A DNA stretch of 48,584 nucleotides from a virus, in IMG/VR virus record IMGVR_UViG_3300047551_001195, positions 1 to 48,584 of that record; one strand, given 5' to 3'. The position numbers and the translations under genes were made by a program. Shown here piece after piece: positions 16,148-24,506 of this stretch. The notes under the pieces were generated by a model that searched no databases, was not told where the DNA came from, and saw nothing but the letters and a program-made list of their open reading frames with translations. Each line of letters opens with the position of its first letter. The stretch's first letter is position 1.

Positions 16148-17029
16148 TCAAATACAATTCAGCAATAAATCTCTCATGTCAAATGAATTGTCGTTGCTAT
16201 TTATTGAGATTTGGCGAGCATGATTTTTAAATCCATACTTTTTCATATCTATCCAGTGTGCGTCTTGTATATTTGAAGATTTGACAAGAGCAACAAATAC
16301 CTTGGATTCATCCTTTAGATTTATTTTTGTCTGAGAGAAACAAAACGGCCCACTTGATCGGCCAATAATTACACTACACCAATTTGACAGATATGATATC
16401 TCATTCAAATTACATGAGTCCTTTTTAACCCACACATTCGCATTGACAACATTATCAGCCACAACTGATGTTTTATCCGTAACAAATATAATTTTTTCTG
16501 GATATTTCTTCGAAAGTTCGCTGATAGTGGGATCAAAATTGAAATTGTGACTTTGACCCGACCAACAATCACCGTTACAAATTAGAATATTATTTTTTTC
16601 TTTGGGAACTTCAAAATCTATATCGTAAACACCGTAATTGATTTCGGGTATGAAGTTTTCAATAGGTTCCATCTCTATTCCAAGTTCTTTGGCGTAAAAT
16701 GAAAACATATTATAGTTATTTTCTATATTACAGGCGGCGGTATTTCCTTTCATCCATTTGAAATCAGAACTACCAATCCAAGTATTTACAAAAAGTTTAT
16801 CATCTAGAATAAACATACCGTACTCTCTTTTTAGATGAGATGGGTATGAAACATAATCACAACCTATATCGTGTTGATGAAATGTGTTGGGTTTTTGATT
16901 GTGTGTATAATAAGCGAATTTATTAATCCCCACCCCTGCTCTTATGTGCTTCACGAAATTCCTACTGAAGTGTAAGTCTCCATGGTGGTATGGATTAAAA
17001 AACACAATAGATGAAAATTTGTTATTCAT
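16148..17029 (-). CDS. Putative GT-B-like glycosyltransferase
   Basis: 293 residues from the ATG at 17029; a TTG two codons upstream is an alternative. It is AT-rich. The N-terminal part (IVFFNPYHHGDLHFSRNFV) and C-terminal part (SNWCSVIIGRSSGPFCFSQ) resemble the ADP-heptose-type GT-B layout, in which the second domain carries a G-x-S-S-G-P nucleotide-sugar loop. No catalytic residue can be named with confidence. Its context between glycosyltransferases and the SIS isomerase supports a glycan role. Confidence 0.55.
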   Translation of the reverse strand: MNNKFSSIVFFNPYHHGDLHFSRNFVKHIRAGVGINKFAYYTHNQKPNTFHQHDIGCDYVSYPSHLKREYGMFILDDKLFVNTWIGSSDFKWMKGNTAACNIENNYNMFSFYAKELGIEMEPIENFIPEINYGVYDIDFEVPKEKNNILICNGDCWSGQSHNFNFDPTISELSKKYPEKIIFVTDKTSVVADNVVNANVWVKKDSCNLNEISYLSNWCSVIIGRSSGPFCFSQTKINLKDESKVFVALVKSSNIQDAHWIDMKKYGFKNHARQISINSNDNSFDMRDLLLNCI

Positions 17030-17038
17030 TTGCAACTA

Positions 17039-17704
17039 CTATCTTATAGATGAATTATAAGTTCCTATTTCACTACCTTGGTAAATCAATGATGGCTCGG
17101 CCCAATACATTGTCAGTTTATTTTTTTCTTTGGGAGGTCTTCCTGTAAATCCTTGAATTTCTAGCCACTGCCAGTCAATCGGCCAAGAAAAGGGAATAGA
17201 ATTTTCAATAAAAATTTGACAAGACTTCGAAGTCAACAATTGAGAGAATGCACATCTTGTTTGAAATGGAATTTTTTTGTAGATTCCATATTCTTGATTC
17301 GTATTTTGTATTTTTAAATTACAGCAAGATCCAAGTGAAACTATATCGCAGTCCTCAGGAATAGTTTCAAAAATTTCATCAAATTTTTCTATAAAATTAT
17401 CAGAAAAAACAGCGTCATCCTCTAGAACAATAGCATAGTCGTGTTTGTTTTTTATAATATCCTTATATGCCCATATGTGTGCTATGGTGCATCCGATTTC
17501 GGATAGATTCAATTTTCTTTCGTATATTTTCGGATCAAATTTATAGAAGTTGCCTATAACCTCTTCGGTCAAGTCTTCTCTCTGGCCCTCAGTAACCCAA
17601 ATCGCCGAAATCTTATTCCGACCAAACCAAGAAGAAAGATATTTTTTTCTTTCAATATTCGCCTTGTAGTGTACGACATAAAATGGAATATCACGAATTT
17701 TCAC
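17039..17704 (-). CDS. Family 25 glycosyltransferase (LPS type)
   Basis: 221 residues with a GTG start at 17704 preceded by GGAGG and overlapping the upstream stop (GTGA). PFYVVHYKANIERKKYL at the N-terminus, SEIGCTIAHIWAYKDI (~67-82) and YAIVLEDDAVFSDNF (~90-104, with the EDD metal site) are the standard GT25 landmarks found in LPS galactosyl/glucosyltransferases. The acceptor is unknown. It is part of the AT-rich part of the glycan cluster. Confidence 0.85.
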   Translation of the reverse strand: MKIRDIPFYVVHYKANIERKKYLSSWFGRNKISAIWVTEGQREDLTEEVIGNFYKFDPKIYERKLNLSEIGCTIAHIWAYKDIIKNKHDYAIVLEDDAVFSDNFIEKFDEIFETIPEDCDIVSLGSCCNLKIQNTNQEYGIYKKIPFQTRCAFSQLLTSKSCQIFIENSIPFSWPIDWQWLEIQGFTGRPPKEKNKLTMYWAEPSLIYQGSEIGTYNSSIR

Positions 17705-18522
17705 GACAAACTCCTCCCAAAATTTTCAATACTTTTTTTCCAATATGAAAACTTTAGTTTTTTGATGTTGAAATTGCTTATTTCACAAAAGTATGAAATT
17801 TTACTCTTTAGTAGTTCATTTGTGACATCCTCATAAGAGTCAACGAGTAAAATCGGGAGATCCTCAAAATACCTTGTGTTTGTATTTCTTTTCACTACGG
17901 GAATTCTTCCAAGATAAAGAGTCTCCCACATTCTATGTGTATCTATCCCATTACCACGAGGACATAGAACATACTGATGACTCAAAACATCGTCTAGCCA
18001 ACTTTCATAGTTTGCTTGAGTGACAGAATCTGAACATTGATCAGTGCAACCCAATACATTTTTAATGATTACTTCTCTGGCGGATCTTCTCTCAGTTTGA
18101 TTTGTATTGATGCTGAAATTCAAATACAAAAGTTTATCGTGAGATACTGTTCTTTTTTCCAAAATCTTTCGCCGCATCTTCTTTATTTTTTCGATCTCTG
18201 GAAAGTTATAAAGATTTTCCAATCCTATTGGGAGAGATTGTATGATTGGGTCTGGGCGACATTCAATATTTTGCCCGAACCACATCTTTAAGTTCGGAAT
18301 ACGCTTGGCGATGTCGAGCATTTTGTCGCATACGGGTATATCGCCATTGTGGGTTACAAAAATGAATGGATGTGGTATTGCCGAGAGATACCTTATTAGC
18401 ACATGAGGTGCATAATCTATTTTGGAATAAAAAATGTTGCCCCGAGCGCATGATTTTGCAACTTCGGGAAAAAGTTCCCCACGAATGTAGTCCGATTCAT
18501 CAATAAATGACAAGTCAAGCAT
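17701..18522 (-). CDS. Exostosin-like glycosyltransferase (GT47 type)
   Basis: 273 residues. The C-terminal half has YVLCPRGNGIDTHRMWETLY, then LGRIPVVKR and LPILLVDSYEDV, the exostosin-family nucleotide-sugar site in which the CPRG and E residues are conserved. The N-terminal half (HPFIFVTHNGDIPV) is the first Rossmann-like part. It is short relative to eukaryotic exostosins but typical for viral and bacterial versions. It sits between two other transferase genes with 1- to 4-nt overlaps, so it is co-translated. Confidence 0.75.
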   Translation of the reverse strand: MLDLSFIDESDYIRGELFPEVAKSCARGNIFYSKIDYAPHVLIRYLSAIPHPFIFVTHNGDIPVCDKMLDIAKRIPNLKMWFGQNIECRPDPIIQSLPIGLENLYNFPEIEKIKKMRRKILEKRTVSHDKLLYLNFSINTNQTERRSAREVIIKNVLGCTDQCSDSVTQANYESWLDDVLSHQYVLCPRGNGIDTHRMWETLYLGRIPVVKRNTNTRYFEDLPILLVDSYEDVTNELLKSKISYFCEISNFNIKKLKFSYWKKSIENFGRSLS

Positions 18523-19433
18523 TACATGAGTTCCCTGAGTTTTTTACAATGAACATGGATGCTCATGATCTTCGTTTTCTCTCCCGTATTCTTATTGAAA
18601 ACGGAGAAGAACCTTCTTCCATTTGAATCATATTCTTGATAGAACCCCCAACACCCCTCCTTGAGTCTCTGATGGATATAGTGGTCGGGGAATAAGCACC
18701 CCTTCGGAGTTCCACTGTTGTCGCCAAGGAAGTGTTGCCCAATACTGCTTGGGTCAAAAATTCCTCCAAGGATTTTGTTGTGATCCGAGAAATCACCATT
18801 CACCCATGTAGGAATGTAAGCAATGTAATCACTTCCCATCTGCTTGAGAAGGTAGTGCCATATTTGCATATCATACATCTGGCAGTTCGGTGTGGAAATA
18901 ACTTTCCAAACCATGTCATTTATCACCGATAGAGCATCACAATCTTTGATGTAACACATACCAAAGACAACTTTATAGTAAGAATCAGCGGTAATAGCGG
19001 TTCTCTTGAATAGCGAGGACATAATAGATACCACTCGATCCGCTTCAAAATAGACAAGAATATCATTGTCAAAGGTAAGAACATCTTTGAGACCGTGCTT
19101 ACGCATGACCTCTTCGATATAAAATGTTCTTATTGTTCCATGCCGAGAAATAGGATCTTTGTGTTCGCTCATGTACGATACACTCTTAATATCGTATCGA
19201 GTGGGCAGTTCATCCGTCTTCTCGTGAATGACATTGAATCGTGCAAAGTTCTCGTAATTTGGGATTTCATTCCCATCTGTTATCATGTAGATGGGTGTGG
19301 TTGGATTCCACTTTCTGATCTGTTCAATACAATACCATATGTGATTAGTCCATGGATCATAGTAAACATTGTTTAGGGGGTTTCTGCTCAATCCCCTGTC
19401 TACTCCTGTATTGTAAAGAACAATGTTTGCCAT
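18522..19433 (-). CDS. GT-A-type glycosyltransferase
   Basis: 303 residues. PIYMITDGNEIPNYENF near the N-terminus and DVLTFDNDILVYF (~118-130, with a D-N-D metal-binding motif) fit a GT-A fold; MYDMQIWHYLLKQMG and IHVHCKKL near the C-terminus would close the acceptor site. No CAZy family was assigned by eye. The gene abuts both neighbours and belongs to the glycosyltransferase run. Confidence 0.65.
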   Translation of the reverse strand: MANIVLYNTGVDRGLSRNPLNNVYYDPWTNHIWYCIEQIRKWNPTTPIYMITDGNEIPNYENFARFNVIHEKTDELPTRYDIKSVSYMSEHKDPISRHGTIRTFYIEEVMRKHGLKDVLTFDNDILVYFEADRVVSIMSSLFKRTAITADSYYKVVFGMCYIKDCDALSVINDMVWKVISTPNCQMYDMQIWHYLLKQMGSDYIAYIPTWVNGDFSDHNKILGGIFDPSSIGQHFLGDNSGTPKGCLFPDHYIHQRLKEGCWGFYQEYDSNGRRFFSVFNKNTGEKTKIMSIHVHCKKLRELM

Positions 19434-20320
19434 TATTTGGCATCCTTATCAGCCATGGCAATCCACTTTTTGAGAAAGTCGGGAATAGAATTAAAGAGTT
19501 CCCCATCAATCTTGCCATAGTTTCTAAGCCAGTCTTTGTGAAGATAGGCGATGTCCTTGACACACCAAATTTCCTCGTCTGACAGGAGCATATGAACCGC
19601 CAACCAACGAACTGGGGCATCACCCCAACGATTATAGTAGATTTGTTTGGTTTCTTCAAGGGCTTGGAAGTATGATGTATACTCTTCACCCCTGAAGAAA
19701 GGCAGATTGACTATCTCAAAGTTTGTATAAAAGATGTCCTCTGCCCACTCCCCATTAGTCAACTTTCCTTCCATGGATTTGGGGGTGATTCCCTTCTCTT
19801 TCATGAAAGCCTTCGTCGTTTCCCAAAGTCCAACGGTCACGATGGGATTGTCTTTGCGATATTCTCCGACATATGCGTACTTCTTGTTGTTTTGAGCCAT
19901 GTACTCAAAGACATCGTACTTGATATCAGTCAGTAAATATGAGTCAGAGTCAAGTCTGAGATACCAATCATATTGCTTGAGGGCGGGGTGATTGAACACT
20001 TGTCCGCAGAAGAACCTGCACATATGTCTATAACCCATCCAGAATCGACTGAGTGGCGGGTCGTACATAGATGGGTCCGTGGATACGCCCTCGGGATGTG
20101 TAAATTTCAGGATTTCAAACCTGATGTTTGGAGTGAATCCAAACTCTTTACTCAGGGCGACCATTATGTTCGAAACGGTGACCCGCTGAAGATCATCGTG
20201 GAAAATAATTACTGGGTAGTTGTACTTACTGAGAAAGTTTCTAACCAAAAGCCTGAGGCTATGGTAAAGAAGCGGAGCATCCTGCTCTCTGGACATATAA
20301 ATGATCGCCGCATTTTGCAT
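19433..20320 (-). CDS. GT15-like (Kre2/Mnt1-type) mannosyltransferase
   Basis: 295 residues. YDWYLRLDSDSYLLTD carries the D-x-D site, KKYAYVGEYRKDN follows, and FQALEETKQIYYNRWGDAPV with RWLAVHMLL matches the GT15 hallmark in which a tyrosine precedes RWGDAP. Family 15 is best known as the fungal alpha-1,2-mannosyltransferases, with scattered viral and bacterial members. It has its own late-type element (ATAAATA) and a GAGGAG site upstream, so it may be the start of a sub-operon that reads through the AT-rich genes. Confidence 0.75.
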   Translation of the reverse strand: MQNAAIIYMSREQDAPLLYHSLRLLVRNFLSKYNYPVIIFHDDLQRVTVSNIMVALSKEFGFTPNIRFEILKFTHPEGVSTDPSMYDPPLSRFWMGYRHMCRFFCGQVFNHPALKQYDWYLRLDSDSYLLTDIKYDVFEYMAQNNKKYAYVGEYRKDNPIVTVGLWETTKAFMKEKGITPKSMEGKLTNGEWAEDIFYTNFEIVNLPFFRGEEYTSYFQALEETKQIYYNRWGDAPVRWLAVHMLLSDEEIWCVKDIAYLHKDWLRNYGKIDGELFNSIPDFLKKWIAMADKDAK

Positions 20321-20348
20321 AATTAAGACTCCTCGTTGATTTTGAAAA

Positions 20349-20355
20349 TATTTAT
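20349..20355 (-). promoter_or_regulatory. Late-type promoter element (ATAAATA)
   Basis: ATAAATA 28 nt before the ATG at 20320 with GAGGAG between; likely late expression of the glycosyltransferase genes. Confidence 0.45.
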
Positions 20356-20363
20356 GCGCTCAC

Positions 20364-21014
20364 TTAAAGAATCACGGCGGGCTGTTCACTGGGATTGGGA
20401 ATGAACGGGGCCGCTGTTTCAGATGCAGACCAACGATAAATGTGAAGAACCTTATTAATTTTGTGTTGAGTCTTAGCGATCTTAGTTGCTTCTATTGCAA
20501 ATAAGTTATCCTCTCCCCAAAAAGAATCCCCGAACGAGCATTGATTGGCTAATTCGGTCCTCCATGCACACCAGTGCCAAGGCGGTCTTCTGCATGGAAT
20601 ATAATTTCCATTTTGATCTTTTGGTTTAGGTGGAAGTTGTTCAAACGGTAGACCAGGGTGACTGATGTCGGTTGAAATTAGGAAAGAAACTCCATTTATA
20701 ATTGCCTCTTGATCATAAGCAATCACATCCACACCATCATTCTTCTCGATTGCGTCACACACTTCTTTAACGAAATCAGGTGTCACATCATCGTCATCGT
20801 CAATGATCACGCAGTACTTCCCCTGTGCAATTCTATGAAGAAGTTGACGCTTGCGACCAATCGTCATCGCTTTGTTATCGAGAATTGATATGATTTCAAC
20901 ATCTTTTCTGTCTCCAATCTGAGCCATTAGACGAGCGATAAGGGGTTCCATGTTCATACGAATTCTGGAAGGAATGGATGGAATTGCAATAGTTAGTTTA
21001 AATTCTCTTTTCAT
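20364..21014 (-). CDS. Family 2-like glycosyltransferase
   Basis: 216 residues. TIAIPSIPSRIRMNM opens the GT2 fold. KAMTIGRKRQLLHRIAQGKY precedes CVIIDDDDDVTPDF (D-D-D metal site, ~70-82), followed by a helix and a PPWHWCAWR acceptor segment. GDSFWGEDNLFAIEA supplies the catalytic E-D. It is closely similar in layout to the next gene, with the same 'MTIGRKRxxLL' and 'DDDD' elements, so the two are probably diverged duplicates. Confidence 0.75.
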   Translation of the reverse strand: MKREFKLTIAIPSIPSRIRMNMEPLIARLMAQIGDRKDVEIISILDNKAMTIGRKRQLLHRIAQGKYCVIIDDDDDVTPDFVKEVCDAIEKNDGVDVIAYDQEAIINGVSFLISTDISHPGLPFEQLPPKPKDQNGNYIPCRRPPWHWCAWRTELANQCSFGDSFWGEDNLFAIEATKIAKTQHKINKVLHIYRWSASETAAPFIPNPSEQPAVIL

Positions 21015-21054
21015 TTCTTTCCCTTAGAAAAATTTTACATACCGATCAACGAAA

Positions 21055-21651
21055 TCATCTTTTCACCTGATGGTTATGGGTCTCTTCAAAAGTTTTACCG
21101 CACTTGTATTCATACAGCGTTCCCTCAATCCACTCCTCACGCTGAAGCATAGGGCGGATGTGATGGGAGAAGTATCGGTCTTCGCCGCTGTTCCATGACG
21201 GAAATCCGACCTTGATGGCCAAGTCTCGGCGAACGGCGTTGAGGTGGTTCGGAGGTCGGTAGTATACCTTGCCCTCGTGATCATCCACCCACTTGTCATA
21301 CCGCAAAGAGTGAATGAAGGGGCGGCTGTAGCCATCGGAGAAGGTGATCCTGCCCGTGAGAGAGGTGCAGTCGGGATTCGTCTCCAAAGCCTTCAGGATG
21401 CGTGCCACATAGTCAGGGGGAACCATATCGTCATCGTCAACGAACGCCACATACTGCCCTCTGGACTGAGAGAGAAGCATATTACGCTTCTGTCCAATAG
21501 ACATCTGCCGCTCGTCGGGAACCACAACAATCTCAACCTCTGGGGTTTTTTGCGGAGACAAGGCCGCCATGAGATTATCAAGTCTATCTTTTCTGCTGTG
21601 TAATGTAGGAATAAGAATCGAAAGTTTAATTTGAGATTGCTGTTGATTCAT
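21055..21651 (-). CDS. Family 2-like glycosyltransferase
   Basis: 198 residues from the ATG at 21651, chosen because GAGG is 9 nt upstream; the ATG at 21660 has no room for a ribosome site. ILIPTLHSRKDRL, QMSIGQKRNMLLSQS, YVAFVDDDDMVPPDY (metal site) and NSGEDRYFSHHIRP (catalytic E-D) define the GT2 fold. The C-terminus (KTFEETHNHQVKR) resembles acceptor-binding ends of phage GT2 proteins. It overlaps the end of the upstream transferase. Confidence 0.75.
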   Translation of the reverse strand: MNQQQSQIKLSILIPTLHSRKDRLDNLMAALSPQKTPEVEIVVVPDERQMSIGQKRNMLLSQSRGQYVAFVDDDDMVPPDYVARILKALETNPDCTSLTGRITFSDGYSRPFIHSLRYDKWVDDHEGKVYYRPPNHLNAVRRDLAIKVGFPSWNSGEDRYFSHHIRPMLQREEWIEGTLYEYKCGKTFEETHNHQVKR

Positions 21652-22402
21652 TTTGTACATCCTCTTTCACGGCTATACCAAAGTTTTCAGCCTTCCTTCT
21701 TTCAAAGATCGGTCTATCGTGACTATACATTTCCTGAGACTCGTTTCTTTCGTGAAGGAAGTCTCTTCTAATCTCATTTGGATTAAGTTTTCCGTTTGCG
21801 GCCATTGAATATGGAATTCCTACCCATTGATGCTGAATGATGCACCTATCAGAATAAACTACCTTGTTTAAAAGTCTTGCAACTTGTGTAAATTCATCGT
21901 CGCAAAACACACTCTTGTACTCTGGATTGTAGAGATAACCAAAACGATTGAAATATTTCATACCCAAAATACTCAAGGTAATAAGTTTATCTTGACCAGA
22001 GAATCCGTCATTGTAGTGAAGCACCCCATCCGTGTCTGGGAAGTGCCTCGCCATATCTTTGCAAATGATATCGTCATATCCAGAGACAATCGGAATCATA
22101 TCATCTGAAGCGAGTAGGATGACATGGGGGTTAAGGCGACGAACTATATCGAGGTTGGCGTTACAGGCTTCAATCTTACCCTTTGATGCCCCGTAAGCGA
22201 AGTGAATCCTTCCCTCCATGCGTTGATTGAGCCGCTCTAAGTGACCAATGATGTTTTGATTGTTCATGGACGGGTCATCGTGGTCCATTGAAATCACATA
22301 GTGAACATCTCTCATACCCGAGGCCATGTTGATGTATCGGTTCAGCACATCCACAAACTTGTCTGGTCTCCCCCTCGTGGGGAACTTCACAACGAGTCTC
22401 AT
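21626..22402 (-). CDS. GT-A-like glycosyltransferase
   Basis: 258 residues. LVVKFPTRGRPDKFVDVL opens a GT2-like fold. IHFAYGASKGKIEACNANLD is the nucleotide-sugar helix and VILLASDDMIPIVSGYD the metal site (S-D-D). VFCDDEFTQVARLLNKVVYS holds the downstream acidic pair. Its C-terminus ends in VKEDVQNESTAISN and overlaps the next transferase. It overlaps the small helical protein upstream, so it links the glycan cluster to the uvsX transcription unit. Confidence 0.7.
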   Translation of the reverse strand: MRLVVKFPTRGRPDKFVDVLNRYINMASGMRDVHYVISMDHDDPSMNNQNIIGHLERLNQRMEGRIHFAYGASKGKIEACNANLDIVRRLNPHVILLASDDMIPIVSGYDDIICKDMARHFPDTDGVLHYNDGFSGQDKLITLSILGMKYFNRFGYLYNPEYKSVFCDDEFTQVARLLNKVVYSDRCIIQHQWVGIPYSMAANGKLNPNEIRRDFLHERNESQEMYSHDRPIFERRKAENFGIAVKEDVQNESTAISN

Positions 22403-22626
22403 TCGTCACCTTCCTTGTTACGGTCAAAGAACTTGATGCGGTCGTTGCCGCTGTAGTCCATGGAGTATTCCTTGGCTTGCTTGAAGAGTTGGGGGTCCAC
22501 ATTTAGGACATAATCCATGAAGTTCCTGACGAAATTCATGTAAGCCTTACGGAGTGCTTCCTCCTGCTCTTCGGTGAGAGGCTCCTCGTTGTCGTCCAAT
22601 ATGAACCATTCATTATCACTTGTCAT
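22399..22626 (-). CDS. Small acidic helical protein downstream of uvsX
   Basis: 75 residues from the ATG at 22626, which overlaps the uvsX end by 11 nt. The longer frame upstream reads through uvsX and is not used. FVRNFMDYVLNVDPQLFKQA and EYSMDYSGND recall a small family found beside recombination/replication genes in T4-type cyanophages. No function is known to me. Confidence 0.6.
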   Translation of the reverse strand: MTSDNEWFILDDNEEPLTEEQEEALRKAYMNFVRNFMDYVLNVDPQLFKQAKEYSMDYSGNDRIKFFDRNKEGDE

Positions 22627-23677
22627 CAAAAACCTCACCTGTCTCTTCATCCACAGCCACGGCCTCGTCCTGTCCGTACTTGAACTCGGACTGAGCGGCC
22701 TGTTCCAGAGCGTCAATCACTTCTGGCGTGAAGTATTTATCGGGGTTCTTGGTGATGTGCGTCTCAAAAGCGGAGGCTCCGTTCGGGAACTGAATCTTGT
22801 TTGAGACCTTCTTGAGGATGCCGTGTTCAAGGCCCAGTTCAACCAAGCCGTAGTATCGGTCAAGCCCCGTGTCAAAGTTCAGGAGTACCTCAACCTTACG
22901 ATTCTCCTTGGTCAGACGGCTCTTGTAAGTCTTGCAGGTGATGATGTTGCCCGCCACTTCCTCGCCCAACTTGAACTTCTTCTTGCTGAGGTAGACGATA
23001 GTGGAGGCGGCATACTTGAGACCCGAACCACCACCCATCTCCTTGGTCGGAACATATGCACCCACGACATCATAGGTGTGGTTGGTTACGATAAGGGGGA
23101 TGTTGAACCGACCCAACTTCAGGGTGACGGTACGGAAGGTTCCCTTGATGACCTGCGAGCGGGTCATGTCACGGGTCTCCTTGCCCTCCATGCTGTCGTT
23201 CATCTCCTTGGAGGTGGACAACATACCAAGCGAGTCAAGGATGACCATGATGCGCCGCTTGTCCTTCTTCTCGCTCTTCTCATAGTTGTCAAGAATCTGG
23301 AGCAACTGGTGGCGGAACTGCTCCACGGTGGCGATGGGGAACACGGCCACACGGGAGGCATCAAGGCCACGGCTCTTAATCATCTCGCTCGTCACGGCCT
23401 GTTCGGAGTCGAAGTAGAGAATGGCTCCTTCGGGGTTGTCCTGAAGGAACTGACTGGCGATGCCGAGGGCGAAGTAAGTCTTGCCCGTAGCGGACTCGCC
23501 TGCGATGCCAAGCACCTTGTTGTCGGCGATGCCACCCTTCAGACTGCCCGAGACGAGGGCGTTGAAGGCATAGGAACCCGTATCCACGAAGCCCGTAATG
23601 TCGGCCTCCGTGCCGTCAATGGCGAGACGGGCGTACTCATTTCCGCTGTTCTTGATGAGAGACTTCAGAAAACTCAT
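22616..23677 (-). CDS. uvsX: UvsX recombinase (RecA/RAD51 family)
   Basis: 353 residues (T4 UvsX: 391). Walker A is GESATGKT (60-67). ILYFDSEQAVT, RIMVILDSLGMLSTS (Walker B region) and PLIVTNHTYDVVGAYVP (L2-like loop) follow in RecA order. The acidic C-terminus (EETGEVFDDK) is typical of strand-exchange proteins. It forms presynaptic filaments on ssDNA for recombination-dependent replication and repair. It has a clear sigma-70-like promoter and an AAGGAG site, so early expression is likely. Confidence 0.95.
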   Translation of the reverse strand: MSFLKSLIKNSGNEYARLAIDGTEADITGFVDTGSYAFNALVSGSLKGGIADNKVLGIAGESATGKTYFALGIASQFLQDNPEGAILYFDSEQAVTSEMIKSRGLDASRVAVFPIATVEQFRHQLLQILDNYEKSEKKDKRRIMVILDSLGMLSTSKEMNDSMEGKETRDMTRSQVIKGTFRTVTLKLGRFNIPLIVTNHTYDVVGAYVPTKEMGGGSGLKYAASTIVYLSKKKFKLGEEVAGNIITCKTYKSRLTKENRKVEVLLNFDTGLDRYYGLVELGLEHGILKKVSNKIQFPNGASAFETHITKNPDKYFTPEVIDALEQAAQSEFKYGQDEAVAVDEETGEVFDDK

Positions 23678-23702
23678 AGTGAAAACTCCTTATATTGGAC
23701 GC

Positions 23703-23731
23703 AGTTTACGGCAAGACTAACGGTTTGTCAA
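23703..23731 (-). promoter_or_regulatory. Sigma-70-like promoter for uvsX
   Basis: TTGACA, 17-nt spacer, TAAACT, ending 25 nt before the uvsX ATG with AAGGAG in the leader. The -10 region overlaps the end of the deacetylase gene. Confidence 0.65.
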
Positions 23732-24506
23732 ACGGGTCTTTGCCGATTTTACATACCTTTTCAAATGTCTGATATTGGACACCATTGACCGCATTGATGG
23801 CATCAAGGATGGTGAAGAACTCGGAGCCTGTTAGGTAAGCGTTCTCGCTCGCCCGTGAGCCTGCGCTCTTACCGTTCTCTGGGAAGCGAATGTCATGCAC
23901 GACGATGCTGATGCCATACCCCGCCTTGAGACGCTCGGTGATGCCACGGACGGCCCCTACAAGGTCGCCTGAGCGAACCTTATGTTCAATGCTTAATTCG
24001 TCTCCCGTGAATCGGTCGGGTTCAAAGTACATTCGGGAGGGGGTGTAGTAGTGGCTTTCGTTGCCTGGTCTGACATAGCAGAACAATCGTGAGACGGCAT
24101 CGTAGAGTTGGTCATCAAACTTGGAGTAGGGAAATGCGAAGTGTGTTGGCGAAAACCCATACGAGGCCATGGCTTCCATGGCAGGAATGATTTCTTCATC
24201 TATGTACGCCTCAATTCCATATCGCTGTGAATACTCAAGAGCATTGAGGTGGTTCAGGCCATGGCAACCGATGACATGGCCATCCGCACGGAGAAGTTGG
24301 AGCATATCAATCTCGTCATCTTCCAGATGGTCAAACGAGTCCACATAGAACACGGCCTTTGCCTTACGGGTCAGGAGTGCGCCTCGCATGGAGTACCATG
24401 CGCCCACGGCGTGGTCATCAAAGCAGAGGTGGACATGAGGATACGAAACCTTATCACCTGTGTGGGCCTTGAATGTTTCCATATGGGTATTTATCCCCTC
24501 GGTCAT
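23706..24506 (-). CDS. Polysaccharide deacetylase-like protein (NodB/CE4 fold)
   Basis: 266 residues. HLCFDDH (26-32) is the NodB metal/catalytic D-D motif, IGCHGLNHLN holds the H-x3-H metal pair (H82, H86), and THFAFPYSKFDDQLYD gives the FxxPY motif. SIVVHDIR supplies a late His. These are the standard CE4 landmarks, so N-deacetylation of a GlcNAc- or MurNAc-type polymer is likely. There is no signal peptide. The start at 24506 makes an ATGA overlap with gp43. A second start, M9 at 24482, has ATAAATA exactly 5 nt upstream, so a late leaderless form may exist. It sits oddly between two replication genes. Confidence 0.75.
   Translation of the reverse strand: MTEGINTHMETFKAHTGDKVSYPHVHLCFDDHAVGAWYSMRGALLTRKAKAVFYVDSFDHLEDDEIDMLQLLRADGHVIGCHGLNHLNALEYSQRYGIEAYIDEEIIPAMEAMASYGFSPTHFAFPYSKFDDQLYDAVSRLFCYVRPGNESHYYTPSRMYFEPDRFTGDELSIEHKVRSGDLVGAVRGITERLKAGYGISIVVHDIRFPENGKSAGSRASENAYLTGSEFFTILDAINAVNGVQYQTFEKVCKIGKDPFDKPLVLP
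24488..24494 (-). promoter_or_regulatory. Late-type promoter element before the internal start of the deacetylase gene
   Basis: ATAAATA, CCCAT, then ATG (24482); this is the same 5-nt spacing seen at other leaderless-type starts. Confidence 0.45.

Noticed and set aside
16130-16150. Possible stop-codon readthrough between the GT-B-like gene and the SIS gene
   Set aside because: The two genes are in the same frame with one TGA between, but the SIS gene has its own GAAGAGGCGG site and TTG start, and both products look complete alone.
22735-22742. ATAAATA inside uvsX
   Set aside because: In-gene and not near a start codon; likely chance.
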